A stretch of 64,000 nucleotides of DNA from Takakia lepidozioides (GCA_030704615.1 CM060731.1:67064756-67128755); one strand, 5' to 3'; positions 1-12,105 are shown, counted from the stretch's first letter. Numbers and translations are program-made. Notes: generated by a model not told the origin, from the sequence alone.

Positions 1-93
1 GGCAGTGTTCTGTCCATAGATCTTCTGCTCTTCATTCTTGCAAAGCTTGAGTATTTTCCTTACTTGGCTTTTGCACCTGTGGTTTGATGGTAG

Positions 94-681
94 AATCACA
101 ACTATGCTGTTGACCCTGAGACACTGCCAGAAGGGGTGGAAGTGACGCACGTCAATCTGAATGACGGCACATGTGCTGGGCTTACTTTCCCATCTATGAA
201 GGCCATGAGCATCCAATACCACCCGGAGTCATCACCCGGACCCCATGATGCAGACCCTGGTAAGCAACATTGGTAAATCTGCTGCCAACATTGAGCCACG
301 CCTTTGAAAGCATCATTTAATTGCTCTGCCTGGTTGCCCAGAGGCAACCCTGGTCTGTCTGGTGTTTTACTAGCTTTGATGGTACGACTGGTTATTTGAG
401 CACCTTACATCATCCCACACATGTCTGGTGTTCTTGGACACTAGTATGTGATGGACTTGTGGATTCTGGCCTTCTTATTTTTACTTGATTGCAGTAGATT
501 TAAGGAGGTTTCTAGTATGATGACTTGTAGGTTGAACTGAGTGGCTGTCAGTGAATATTGGGTCACAGGTCTTTTGAGGATTGTTACTGTAGAATGTTGC
601 CTGATCAAAATTTTGGTTCTACAATTTGCAGCGTTCTATGACTTCGTGAAAATGATGCAGCGAAGTCGGATGGAATCCTAG
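94..681 (+). CDS. CARA: Carbamoyl phosphate synthase small subunit, last two exons (partial)
   Basis: C-terminal part of the glutamine amidotransferase subunit of carbamoyl phosphate synthase, which releases ammonia from glutamine for carbamoyl phosphate in arginine and pyrimidine synthesis; in plants it is plastid-targeted. Exons by splice logic: 94-259 (acceptor AG at 92-93, donor GTAAGC at 260) and 632-681 (acceptor AG at 630-631, stop TAG 679-681). The joined frame reads NHNYAVDP, then [16 protein letters not shown] and [13 protein letters not shown], and ends in [15 protein letters not shown]. The His and Glu of QYHPE are the second and third members of the class I amidotransferase triad; the nucleophile Cys lies upstream of the window. 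Bases 1-93 are intron. The intron between the two exons is 372 bp. Nothing suggests the gene is broken. Family assignment is firm. Confidence 0.93.
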
Positions 682-1930
682 GGAGCACTTGTGCATATTG
701 AGAATCTGTGGCGGATACTCCATGGTATTTTTGCAGGGACCCTGTGCAAGAAAGCTTGCACTAGGTATGTTTGTCACAGATGGGACAAGCCCGTATTGAG
801 GAGAGACGAACCTCCATCAACAAGGGTTTGTGTTCCACTTGGCTTCGCAGGTTCAGAAAGCTGTTCCTTGGAAAGGAACATATTTCCCAGTGAGTAACGA
901 AGGGTTGCACTAGTTCTTCAAAATCGCACAGTTCTTGGTTTCTGTCCCCTTTACTCTCCCCGATTCAGGGAAAATGGGGGAGGATTTCACTAAGAGTATG
1001 TGACACTTGGAGCTCAGCAGCTCCGGGAATCTAATCAATAAAAGACAAGGAGCCAATGATTTTGTAGTTAGGATATGTCAGACATCTTTGAGGTGGGCAT
1101 GTTAACTAGTGCTCTGCAGTTGCAGTTGATCATATCAATACGTCTACTGTCTTTGCATAAACTTTAGAGAGGAACATCTTGTTTCGTTGAAGTTGGGTCA
1201 TGTCACCCTTAGAGAGCACAAGGTATATATTGGAGTCTAAAGCACCTGGTAGGAAAGTATGTGAGCAGCTGGGACTTGTCAGATATACCCGAGGCAAAGT
1301 GGTGCAACTCTCTCTTCATCCAAATGAAAAGCCTAGATGCCCACTTCCTAATAAAGGTCCTGTGGCCCTATGTGATCAAGGACACCCTCATTCAAACTAA
1401 CCTCAACTGCCATGATACATCATCTTGCTCTAGGTTTAGCGATAGGAACACAAAATAGGAACACAAAATCTGTGGGCCTCCAGTCAGAGAAGGGTGCTTA
1501 TATTTAAAGCTCAGATTTGTCCTGATTTTCCTTTCCCTTGCAGAGCCCATGCAGCATGAGGCACTGCAACAATTGTCATCTGGCAGTGCTAAGCCGAGAA
1601 GTTTGAGATAAAAAGGTTCTCATCAACCAAGAGACACTCTCCCTCTCCGGAATTGGTGGGTTGTACTTTCTCATAAAAAGTACTTTGTGAAGGCAATGAA
1701 GATTAGACTGAGACAAGCCCAATGCAGGAATGTTTATCATGTTTTTATCCCCTAGCAAGGTTTCATTCATCAGCATGAAACCAACCCTAAACCACCAATT
1801 TCTGCCAAAGTGAACAAACCTAAGAAAGAAAAAGAAAAAAGAAAAAAGAAACCTAAATTAGTTAAGCGATCAAGGAAAACCATTGAAATAGACTCATGGT
1901 ACTCTTTTTTCTAAATACATGGCAATCAGC
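682..1930 (+). other. 3' UTR of CARA and intergenic DNA
   Basis: No coding pattern is recognisable. A canonical AATAAA at 1037-1042 lies about 355 bp after the stop codon and is a candidate polyadenylation signal. The rest is unremarkable, with short A-rich runs near 1820-1860. Confidence 0.4.
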
Positions 1931-1934
1931 GGAC

Positions 1935-2240
1935 ATTTCGAGATATAGCGATTATAGATATAGTTTAAAAAAGAGAGATATAATGATTATTATTAGAAAA
2001 CTTGTTATTATTATTTTTCTCGAAAAAGGGCTTGAGAAATTTTAGAGATATAGTGATTATTATTAAGAGACTTATTATTATTCTGTCTCTGGAGAAAGGG
2101 CTTGAGAAATTTAATAATAAAATTAATTCTATTTATAGATATAGTGATTTGTTTTAAAGGATTATTATTAAGAGACTTATTATTATTTTGTTTCTGGAAA
2201 AAGGGCTCGAGAAATTTAATAATAAAATTAATGCTATTTA
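1935..2240. repeat. Degenerate AT-rich tandem repeat
   Basis: Three imperfect units share the blocks GATATAGTGATTATTATT, AGAGACTTATTATTATT and AAAGGGCTTGAGAAATTTAA, at about 1985-2045, 2045-2125 and 2135-2235. Unit spacing varies from about 70 to 105 bp. No element ends were found. Confidence 0.6.
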
Positions 2241-2280
2241 GTGCCCCCTAACCCACTTATTATCGTGCCAGTCAACTGCG

Positions 2281-2500
2281 CTGGCCTGGATGCCAGCTTC
2301 GACCCGCCAAAGCGGGCCGGCCAGGCCGGGCCGGGCAGGGCGCGCCGGGCCGCCTGCGCCCTGCGGGGTTTTGCTAGACTGGCGAAACCCTGCCCCAGTT
2401 GCTGTTCCCGCGCAAACCGTAACTTGCTACCCGCCGAGTTCCAGCCCTAACCGAGTCCGGCCCGGCCTGGCCCGGTCCGGTCCCAGACCTACCTGCAAAT
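2281..2500. other. GC-rich, CpG-dense block
   Basis: A sharp change from AT-rich repeat to very GC-rich sequence made of variants of GGGCCGGGC and its complement CGGCCCGGCC, so the two halves (about 2310-2350 and 2458-2485) can pair. It could be a structured 5' region upstream of the next gene or a repeat remnant. The short ORFs across it are composition artefacts. Confidence 0.4.
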
Positions 2501-3917
2501 TTGAAGTGCGAGTCACCCGCACGGGGCAGCAGCGTTAGGGAGAGCGCAAGGGATGCGCGAGGTGCTTGAGCGATGGCGGGCAGTGTCAGTGATGAGATTG
2601 CATGTCTCGGGAGGAGTAGAATATCTCGCAGCCTCTCTGTGTCATTCCAAGGCTGCCGAGGACGAGATTCGAGCGCTCGGTTGTCGTACTCGGAAATCAC
2701 GGCTTACTGCATATACACTAATAATAAGTTATGTCATCGGCGAGGAAAGGGGGGATGGTGCGGAACGATGGAATTGCTGACTTGAGAGAGTGAAGGAGAG
2801 AGAGAAGAGACGATGTACGCAGAGCGTATGTGATGTGATGTACGCGTGATGGCAAGGTACGCAAGGTAGCGACCAAGGGAGGTAGCAGGCCTTATTAGCT
2901 GGTGGAACCTGATTGAGGTATATTGAGGTACGGTATCCGCATACGTATGTGCGGGGGATATGTACGCCGTCGTCTCTTGTCTCTTCCGCTTCCGCTGGAC
3001 GGAATTTGGGGCGCTCACATGAGAGCTGTTCATTTACTCTTCGGGACATTGAACTGGAAGAGTGTGGCGTGGATTGTGAGCTCAGACAGTGGATTCGAGC
3101 AAGTTGTGTTATATTTAGTGTAGTTGTTAGGGAGCTGCGGATCTTGTCGTTTTGGTGCGCAGGTTTTTAGCTGTGCTTTTGTGAGGTGGATTTTCTTGAG
3201 AGAGAGAGTACGCTCTCCGTTATTTGTGGACAGGCGGTGCCGCGATTATCTGCAGATGTCTTGGTCCTGATGATGAGCTGCGACCGTATTTGATCTTTCT
3301 GTTTTGTAACGTTTGGTTGCTGCTGCTGGTCTGCCCGTGTTATGCTCTGGATGGACTCTGAAATCAGAATTGATAGAAGAGGATCCTGGTCTTGTTTGCT
3401 CTATCCATTTCTATTAAGGCGGATGAGGTGCGGTTGGAATCAAGGTCACAAATGACTCGTGAGGACCGCAATCACGTCCTGTCCCAGATGTTTAGGTGTG
3501 CAGCAATGGAATTGAAGCTGCTTCTGAATTTCCAAGCAGCACAAAGATTGTGTTTTTGAAGGCCTTGAACTTTAACTTCAAAGCGCTCTGGCAGCCGATC
3601 TCTTCTCGTGTCATGGCCTCTAAAGTTTGACACTACAGAATGATTACGAGGCCACATTCAGCATCGCTTGAACTGATTACGTGTTTCTACTGTATGTATC
3701 CTTGGTTTACTATGTGAGGCAAACAACAATTTTTTTGTTGTCTCAATCGAGTTTCTCGCTGTCTTCCGAGCATCAGTCAAGCAGTCACGGATAAAATTGC
3801 ATTGTAGCTACTTGAACTTTATCAGGAGACGAAATAAGATTGGAAAAGGTGCTCTGAGGAAGTACCGTAGTGCACGCTGCAGGGGAGTAGTGATATGTAC
3901 GAGTTGCAAAAGCAGGA
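2501..3917 (+). promoter_or_regulatory. Upstream region of the GT14 gene
   Basis: Non-coding stretch before the glycosyltransferase start codon. It probably holds promoter and 5' UTR. No convincing TATA box or uORF could be singled out by eye. Confidence 0.3.
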
Positions 3918-6900
3918 GTGGTAGAAAGTATCATGCTAAGCTGGGCGCGCAAGATGACGCAGCGGCGCTTGTTCTGGGTGGTGGGAGCTATGGGCCTTCT
4001 GTGCCTCTCGGTTCTAGGTGCTTCGATGGCCAACTTCAGTGCCCCCCGATATTGTGATTTCTTCAACAATGAGGCCTGTAATACTGGGCCTCCACCTCCT
4101 CATCCGTCCCCACCCCCTCGGGAATACAGTGATGAGGAACTGGCTTCGCTCGTCCTCGCGAAAGATATTCTGTCGCGACCGCAGCCTGCCATGGGAAAAG
4201 CAAAACTTGCGTTTATGTTCTTGACGGCGGGACCACTGCCAATGGAGGCAGTTTGGAGTAAGTTCTTCAAGGTGAGAATTTGCAGGGCAAGGTACTGGAT
4301 TTGGTTAGCTGGGGCATGTTAGGAGAGAGGATTTGAGAGGATAACGCTGAAGATGGCAATCAGGGGCCAGGGAAAAGGCCCTGTTTGAGATCGTCTGACA
4401 AGTATGTCCTGCCGTGAAAGCAAATTTCTTGAATTTTTGTCGGTGAAGTTGCGACTCTCTGCAACTGGATTGTTGGAGTACACTGCTCCTTTGGCCTTAT
4501 AGAGGTTTCCAGTATTCCTTGGATAGTCCTCCCCTTTCCCCTGACAGTTTGATAGGAGAAGCAAGGGAACAAACGAGGAGAATGCCAACAGGGTAGATTG
4601 GGTGGGGGCAATGTGCACTGGTTGATTCAAGGTAGGATCAGCGCAGATGAGTGATGCAATGAGTGATGCATCGTTGCTTCTGGCGTTTGTGTCTGCTGTC
4701 TGCTTCTGAATTTTGTATACGGTGAAGGATAGTGTGTTACCTTCTGTTACCAGGGGCATGAGGGCATGTACTCCGTGTATGTTCACGCATCTGAACGCGA
4801 AAGGTTGAAGAGCGAGTGGAAAAGCCAAGTCTTCATAGGCCGCGAGATCCGCAGCCAAAAGGTAATCCTGTGCTCCTCCTGCCTTGTTTTGAGCTGCTCA
4901 AGATCTAGTCTGCATGCTTTCTATTACCTCAATGCAGTGCACATATGCATCAGTCAATCATATCCACGAGCAGAGCAATGCAGGGGCAGCACAATTTGTA
5001 GAACCTTCCAGTAGGTGCAAAGGAGCACATGCCATGTTCTGAATAGCAGTGACTGTTGAAAGCACTGTGGGAGATTACTTTTTTATGCTGGTTTCTAGAA
5101 TGCTGATTGACTTCAGTTGCCAGCTAAAAGCAAAATCTTGAATGTTGGCCCTGGTCATAGATTCGTGGGTCACTGCCTTCAAAGCCCTCATGCAGTCATA
5201 CAAGCTTATTTGCAGAGGAGAGTGTATCTTAGTGGGGTTACAACATTGATGTCGTTGTCATTCCTGCTTTTCTTCTTCCAATCCTTTACTTTTTATGTAG
5301 TGGAGGGATCATCCTTGGCTCTGGCCACAAAGTAAAGTCTCTCATCTGAGGTAGTTTTACAGTGCATTATTTCCATATTACATCACAACATAAAGAGATC
5401 TTAAATTATAGTTGTAGTGATGAGCTCGGTGTCTAACGGTGTGGGTAATGTAAAACCCACAGATTTGGCAAGGACCACCTAGAGAGTAGGCCCTTTTTGG
5501 GGTCTGCTTTAGAGCTTCAGTGGTTTGTGTGAAGTGGAGAATTGAGTAGGAGTGTCAATATAACTTGGTTTGTTGCATGGCTTCAGCTGTAACTGAAACT
5601 GTGTGTTGGATGAGCAGGTATTTTGGGGGAAGATTGAGATGGTGGATGCAGAAAGGAGGCTTCTTGCTAACGCACTCAGGGATACCGACAACCAGTATTT
5701 TGTTCTTGTGTCTGAATCGTATGGACTGACTTATTCCTTTTTCTTCTCAAAACCTGAAATGGGGAACTGTTAGAGGTCATGATTTTCTCAGTTTGTGCTT
5801 GTTAGCTTTGGCTTCATAAGACAATCAGTTGCCACAAGGTCTTGTGGCAAAATATTAGTGCGACATGTTCTCTTTCCTTTATGTTGACACTTTTGACATG
5901 AGTTGCAGTTCATATGTCAGTCAAGAGCTTTCGCTCTCTCCCTCTCCTCTCTCTCTCTCTCTCTCCCTCCAGTGTGTTCAAGCTTTTGCTACCTCTCTTA
6001 CTCACAAGTAAAACTCGGGAATGAGAAATGACAATGTTCAGTGTTCAAATCAATACTCAGCCTTGGTAGGTTGAGACTTAAGACAGTGATTAGCCAAACT
6101 GCACTATCGTGTGATGATCAACTACTCTGAAGCCCTGTGGAGAGGGGAGAGACCTGAACTGTGTAGCCACATGGCTCTCAAATATGCTCTCTATCTTGGA
6201 CAGGATAGTACTAATGCACGTTATGGGGTTTGAACAAACTATTGTTGGTATTGAGTGGCCACATACAATTGCTCGTTCCGCTTGAGGCTGATGTCTTTTC
6301 TGGCATAATGTACACCTCATCCCAGGGAAGCGCGTTGATACTAATACCTTTGCTATCTATGAGCACAGTCAAGACGCAAGTTAATTTTGCTTGTCTCCTT
6401 GGCATTGGTGGCAGATGCATACCGCTCTATGACTTCAACTACATTTACAACTATCTTCTCGGTGCTAACATGAGCTTTGTGGACTGGTAAGACTTTCTGA
6501 TTTGGACCATTTCCTATTAGGATGGTTTATATAGTGGGCCTAGGCTGGCCGCGCAAAAAACATGTGGGCCTAGTCATGGCTGCCCAGCTACTCTGTTCTT
6601 TAATGGAGTCAGACATTTTTTTAGACATTTCCACAGATAGTCTGTATTGAGTGGTATGGAGAGTTGGTGGTAGATGTTAGTGAAAATAATGTTCAGGAGT
6701 CAGCATTTTACATTTCCAGTACTATGTCAACATTGGCATGTTTACTTGGGATGTTGCATCAATACATTGATTTTTCAAAGGGACTGCTTTAAAAGGAAAA
6801 CAATCTACAAGCAGGACATCAGGCTAGAAGTGTTTCTCGTTTTTGGGCTCCATCAGCTCCAGACTGTTTGAAAATGGTTCACAATGTAGTTCGTTTACAT

Positions 6901-9900
6901 ATATCTCATCGGAAGCATCCAATAGATGGCCCAGTGGTGCACAAAGCCGCCTTACAAGTGGTTACTTTATGTGTCACCTCGGGACTTTCAAGTCCTTTGG
7001 GGAGGTTTGGGCAACCATGGTACCCTGGTTACAGCCATTAGTAGTGTCCGCCTTCCCCAACGGAAGGCAGTAGTCTTTCGGGGTGATGAGACACCTTAAT
7101 TTACACTCGCTTCAGCATGCCTCTACCTTACCTCTTTATTCATCGCATTTGCTAACTTGATTTTTCTAGTGTTTTATCAGCTTTGACGATCCAGGGCCAC
7201 ATGGGCAAGGGCGCTACTTGGACAGCATGATGCCTGAGATAAGGAGAGCGGATTGGAGGAAAGGGGCACAGGTATTCTTCTAACCTTGATCACATCTATG
7301 GATATTCACTACATGAAGCACTGCCGTTTTCTATTGGTCAAATTAAGACCCCAATATATGGAGATGATTTGTGTATGGGGTTGGGAGCTCGTTTCTGACG
7401 TAGGTTTCCCTCTCCACAGTTCTTCCCTCTGTTTTGTGAAAGGGCTCACATTTACCTGTGATTAAATGCCACTTTGGCTATTGGTGTGTGCAGTGGTTTG
7501 CGGTCACTAGGAATCACGCCTTACTGATTGTCGCTGATCATCTCTACCATGAGAAGTTCCAAAAGTTTTGCAAGGTATCTGTCTACCCTTCACATGTGGA
7601 CCCTGTATTTCTAACTAGTGTTGGAGGTGTCAAGGCTATAGCCTTTGCACGACACTATGAGAACAGAACGGGATGGGTAGCTCAATGGTAGAGCACCCCA
7701 CTGGAATGGGGGAGGTCCTAGGTTCAATCCCTAGCCCGACCACACGCCAGTGGTTTTCCAACATGGTATCAGAGCCAAGGTTGGGGCGGTGGTCAGAATG
7801 GGTGGGCATTAGCATAAGGGCTATGCCTTGAGGGGGAGTGTTGGAGGTGTCAAGGCTATAGCCCTTGCACGACACTCTGAGAACAGAACGGGACGGGTAG
7901 CTCAATGGTAGAGCACCCCACCGGAATGGGGGAGGTCCTAGGTTCAATCCCTAGCCCGACCACACGCCAGTGGTTTTCCAACAACTAGAAGATGACCGGT
8001 CTGCTTATTAACCGACAGAAGGGGATGCATATGTATCTGAGACAGACTGTGTTTGTGTTTGTTGTCTGGTGTCTTTACTACGACTCAACGGTGGTAGGAT
8101 ACTGTACACAACTCACTACACGTGTCATCCTGTCAACATCGACAAAGAGCATAGAGCTAAGTTGGCATACATCCCATGCATTCATATGCTCCAAACTGGA
8201 GATCTTCCTTGTGGTGTCCCAGGTGCCTTGAAGACTCCTGAACGTTCCATTACAAGGTCCTCTCTTCAGTTGCAGGTGGAAAGCCCACCACCCATTGTCA
8301 TGGCTTTAGTTCTGGTTTGGAAAGGTTAGATATACACCTCAAGCATTAACCTTCACTGTTAGTTCACACTATGGTTCCAAGTCTGGTGAGTTTAAGAGAG
8401 TTGCTCAACAAATAGAGAATCTCGTCCAGGGAAGTGCTTATGTATCTGCACCTCATCAGTGCTGATGTAACCGGTCTTGATCACAACTTGGGGCTCCTGG
8501 CATTGGAGTTGGACATGTTACTGCATGTCAGTGATAACAAGTGTCATTTTGTCAGTAGCACTGATTGTGAGTACTGATTGACGTTTGGTGGCATTGGTCG
8601 GTGCAGCCTGGGAATGAAAATCGCAACTGCTACCCCGACGAACACTATGTCCAGACCTACCTGCATGTATGATCTGTATTCATCACACTCACAGTGCATT
8701 TGATGTAGCAGACAAAGTGTGCACCTTGAAGATGTAGTCTGATCAAAGAAAAGGGATGAGCTTCAGTAAAAAGTACTTCAGAAAAGCATGCATCCCTCTG
8801 GCTGGCAAGAAGCTCTAGGCAAATAAAATTCAAGATAAGGAGTGTTGATTTCATCAATGTTCTAAAGGGTGACAGTCACAATTCTGATTTATAGAGGTCC
8901 AAAAATCGGTTTCTTGATGAAACTCTCCTTTCCATTCCTTGTCCAGTTACAAGCAGGCGAACTCAATCGGCTTGCTTCCGCATCGTGCTCTATGTGAGAT
9001 GAGTTGTGGGTGGGTGTACATCAAGTGTTAAAAGACCCACCCCTCTACCTGTGTAGTGCTCCTTAATATTAGAACCTAAGCCACAGCCCTTCTTAAGCAG
9101 ATTAACTTGGTAAGATGAGTTACCACTAAAACTGATATATATATGTACACGGCTTCTGATGTATGAGAATTTGTGTTGATTACGTACCGATGTGTGACAG
9201 CAACAATTCTTGTCTGCTCACAGATTGTGGACCCGGGTAACTTATCCAATTGGACAGTGACGCATGTGGATTGGTCGGAGGGGAAGTGGCATCCCAAGTC
9301 ATACGTGACTGGAGACATCACTAAGGCCACGCTAGCTGCAATTCAGGTACACAAAACTGCAGACAGTACTCTTCCCACCAACTGTGAATGGCACTACAAT
9401 GTAAATCCAATAAGGTTCATCCAGTTGTAATGCTGATGTCAATATTACAGCTCTACATGTGAATTCTCTCAAATTTTTGGCTTTGGTAGGGCTGCTTCAT
9501 GGGTTTGAAAGCTAAGTGAGAAAGTGGCTGCCATGCAGAGTATCGACCAGCATGTCCATGTCAGCAGCGATGGCCATGTATGTGGTATCTCCACCTGTCT
9601 GTTGTGCACACATTTCTCTCTCCCTTTGTTTGTATTCTCTCTAGCCTGTTGTCACTACAGTACAGTCACAGTCACTATTCACATCTGTGGTAATCAGGGC
9701 CTACATCAGCAGTGGTTAAGTGAATGTTTTGCTCTCTAACATACTGTGCATGTGAGCCCTTGATTTTACAATGAAATCAACCGTAGTAGTTGAACACCGG
9801 CTCTCTACCAGCACTGTTGGTGATTTCGGCAGAATTCTTACTCCGATTAGAATTCCCAGTATTCTGAAAGACTGTGAGCTTGGGTGCGTGCAGCAAATAA

Positions 9901-10037
9901 AAACTGTGAGACCATGCACATGGAATGGGCAGCAACGACCCTGCTTTCTGTTTGCCCGCAAGTTCACAGCAGAGACAGCTGATGCCTTACTGGAAATGCT
10001 ACCAAAAGTGACATGGCCAAGATCTAAAGTGGCTTGA
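3918..10037 (+). CDS. Core-2/I-branching beta-1,6-GlcNAc-transferase-like glycosyltransferase (GT14, DUF266), 10 exons
   Basis: Golgi type II membrane glycosyltransferase of the plant DUF266/GT14 family; the acceptor is not predictable from sequence. Inferred exons: 3918-4271, 4754-4861, 5618-5718, 6415-6486, 7181-7271, 7494-7574, 8607-8666, 9224-9346, 9539-9577, 9894-10037. All introns are GT-AG, and the sum of 1173 nt gives an unbroken 390-residue protein. Order: short cytosolic tail, one membrane segment (LFWVVGAMGLLCLSVLGAS), proline-rich stem (GPPPPHPSPPP), then the catalytic domain with KLAFMFLTAGPLP, GMYSVYVHAS, DAERRLLANAL, YFVLVSES-CIPLYDF, FDDPGPHGQGRY, DWRKGAQWFAVTR, CYPDEHYVQT and NWTVTHVDWSEGKWHP. 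These match family landmarks in order. An alternative start at Met 3933 would shorten the tail by five residues. The intron after exon 6 hosts a TRIM (7619-7983), apparently without harm. The gene looks intact. Confidence 0.93.
5937..5975. repeat. CT microsatellite in a GT14 intron
   Basis: A run of CT dinucleotides and CTC variants within the intron between exons 3 and 4; a polypyrimidine tract of no assigned function. Confidence 0.8.
7619..7763 (+). repeat. 5' LTR of the TRIM
   Basis: 145 bp, ends TGTTGG/CCAACA. About half of it is a tRNA-like sequence with internal polymerase III promoter boxes. The primer binding site follows with no gap. Confidence 0.93.
7671..7742 (+). other. tRNA-like cloverleaf inside the TRIM LTR (second copy 7891-7962)
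   Basis: 72 nt fold as a class I tRNA: acceptor stem GGATGGG with CCCGACC (six of seven paired, counting one G-U), D stem GCTC/GAGC, anticodon stem CCCC/GGGG, variable loop AGGTC, T stem CTAGG/CCTAG with a 7-nt loop TTCAATC. Box A reads TAGCTCAATGG (7678-7688) and box B GGTTCAATCCC (7721-7731), both close to polymerase III consensus. The anticodon loop of the 5' copy is CTGGAAT with GGA in the anticodon position; the 3' copy has C instead of T before it. A functional tRNA is not claimed: its place inside both LTRs makes it part of the transposon. Confidence 0.85.
7839..7983 (+). repeat. 3' LTR of the TRIM
   Basis: 145 bp, same ends as the 5' copy, preceded by AGGGGGAG and followed by the ACTAG duplication. 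The four differences from the 5' LTR are substitutions. Confidence 0.93.
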
Positions 10038-12012
10038 AGTAAGCAATTTTTGTGGAGTCCATCTGTATGTGGTCCATCTAGGCAATGGAGTGAGTTACGG
10101 ATGGAGATGCTGCCTAGTGTTTCCTGAATTTGATGCTGATGGAGTAACCTCTTGTTTCCTCACAGCGAACCAGCTTGAGATGGTAAAGGTAACTTGTCCA
10201 ATGTGTCAGATCATAAAGAAGAGTCTTCATCATTCCAAGATCAGGGAGACTGAGGGATAGAGGGCAATGTCAGGATGAGTTTGAAGCGGCATTTTTCTCA
10301 TGACATTTGGGCAGCTGATCCAAGCTGCCCTTCCGATTTCCAGCTTCTGTCAAATCAACCCTATTTGAATTGGGGTGTGGTTGCATACTATATTTGCAAC
10401 TAGAAAAGTCCAGCTTGTCACAGGATACCATAGACACAGCAATGTTTCTACTTCTCTATTCCCATCGCTATGAAGACCTTCACTCATGGTCTGGTAGACC
10501 TGAAGTCCAGTATGGAAGATAGGAAGAGCTCACTTGGCATGCTGTCGGTTTGTGGTCATAGACCTCAAGCTCATCTGGCAAGATAGAAAGGCAACATTGC
10601 TTACTGTAGGCTGCCTTTAACCCGACCCTGCATTCAATACAACGATATGTTGAGAAAGTTTGAAGATTATTGATGGCTGCGACTAACCCACCATCTCATT
10701 TCTGTGTGTTCTGCATGTGTGTTGCTGAGCTGTTGGGTATTTAGGAGACTGATTTCTATTCCAAAAGCTGTTCTCCCAGCTAAATTCTTTCAAATTTGGG
10801 TTATTTATCCTTGAAAAGAAAGGGTTTTGTAAGGTCAACTCTTCAAAATTGGGAGTAGGAGTCTTACTAGCCCATAACTTTTTGAAGTTTGCTTGTTTAA
10901 TTTTCGTTTCATTAGATGAAACTGTTGAATTGAAAATCTTGGAAAAGAAGTTCGTCATTTTGAACTCTTTCAAATTTGAATCGGCTATTCACGAAAGTCA
11001 GGAGTCTCAGCAGCTAAATCTCTCTTAACCTAGGTATTCGTTACTTCCTCTCTCATGTGTATCTCAATGTATGTAGTAGAGGTGGTTGTCTGCAGCTGGC
11101 CTACATGCAGGTTAAGTTACTACAATTGCCTCGGGAAAAGTTGCAGCTGGTCCAGTCCAGCCTCTGTTGGACGTGACTTAACCCTTGGTTGAACTTCCAG
11201 TTGGGAAATAGAAGTGTTTCTTTTAGGAAGAAAGATGTATAGATGTCTGTTGATGGTGTACAAAGTGGGAGTGAGAGGCATCTTGGATGTTCCTCTGTGA
11301 ACTGCAAAGCAGTTGATGAATTTGTCTTACCCATCCCGTAGAGGAAGGAGAACGTCGGTAACAGCCAAAACTTGAGATTACACGCCAATGGACTTTTTTT
11401 TCAAAAATATCTTATGCAAATATAGTCTACACCAGTGATACTTTTTCAAAAGGTCATAAACTTACAACCCTGCATTTTTATGCATTAAAATGGAAGCTTA
11501 AGTGGACATCTTCTAATGTCCGTAAAACAGCAATGTGGCTGTCCAAATTTTATCCCAACAATAACTCGAATTAAAAATTCTTCAAGTACCTAGACATTAA
11601 AGGTGTCCGTTAAGTGAACCGGATGGAGGGCGAGTGCGGCCAGTTCGGCCAAAAGACGCTATGAATGTCAAAAGGCGGGGCGGGCAAAGTACAAGCAAAT
11701 AAAACACAGGGCGAAACTCAAAATCGCGTGAAAAAGGACGGAGAACGCTTTTGATCCCCTGACTTCCGCATGTGCATCCACGGGCCCCACACCATGTGAA
11801 GGAAGTGAGACGCAGGTCCAAGGCTACAGCAAGGGAAGCTGTCCCTATTGCCCACGAGGAAGGAGGAGGTGGCAGGGGCACCTGGCATGGGGGCCCACGT
11901 TGCTGAGGCGCTCACCCGTCCCCACTTTTTGCCGCTCGTGCCCATAGGCGCTTACTGCCCACCATCATGATATGTGGGGATGGATCATAGGGGCAAATAG
12001 AGGTTTATTAGG
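10038..12012. other. 3' flank of GT14 and intergenic DNA
   Basis: No gene recognised on either strand. It includes the GT14 3' UTR and unique-looking sequence. Short ORFs here show no family signature. Confidence 0.4.
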
Positions 12013-12105
12013 GTCCGGTTGACCCAACATCCTCCTTTTTATAGGTGGGTTGGCTATAATGGGTGACATCCAAGATTCTACACCGCTTTGAACCCAAACC
12101 ACATG
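12013..12105. repeat. Dispersed repeat, copy 1
   Basis: Shares TATAGGTGGGTTGGCTATAA, TGGGT(G/A)ACATCCAA and flanking words with 47697-47800. Both copies run in the same direction. Identity of the parent element is unknown. Confidence 0.6.

Larger units (their letters stand above)
7619..7983 (+). mobile_element. TRIM (terminal-repeat retrotransposon in miniature) with tRNA-like LTRs
   Basis: A complete 365-bp element in an intron of the GT14 gene. Two 145-bp direct repeats (7619-7763 and 7839-7983) start TGTTGG and end CCAACA. The 5-bp target duplication ACTAG is perfect (7614-7618 and 7984-7988). Directly after the first LTR is TGGTATCAGAGCC (7764-7776), the classic primer binding site complementary to the 3' end of initiator methionine tRNA. 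Directly before the second LTR is a polypurine tract AGGGGGAG (7831-7838). The internal region is only 75 bp and non-coding, so the element depends on enzymes supplied in trans. The LTRs differ at four positions by eye (about 97% identity), so insertion was fairly recent. Each LTR contains a whole tRNA-like fold, described separately. Confidence 0.95.

Noticed and set aside
2241-2700. Overlapping ORFs on both strands in the GC-rich block
   Set aside because: GC composition removes stop codons in several frames; no recognisable protein.
7636-7947. 103-residue minus-strand ORF across the TRIM
   Set aside because: It spans both LTRs and is only the reverse of the repeats; no protein family pattern.
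10683-10973. 96-residue Asn/Phe-rich minus ORF
   Set aside because: Low-complexity translation of AT-rich DNA 3' of the GT14 gene with internal word repeats; no family signature.
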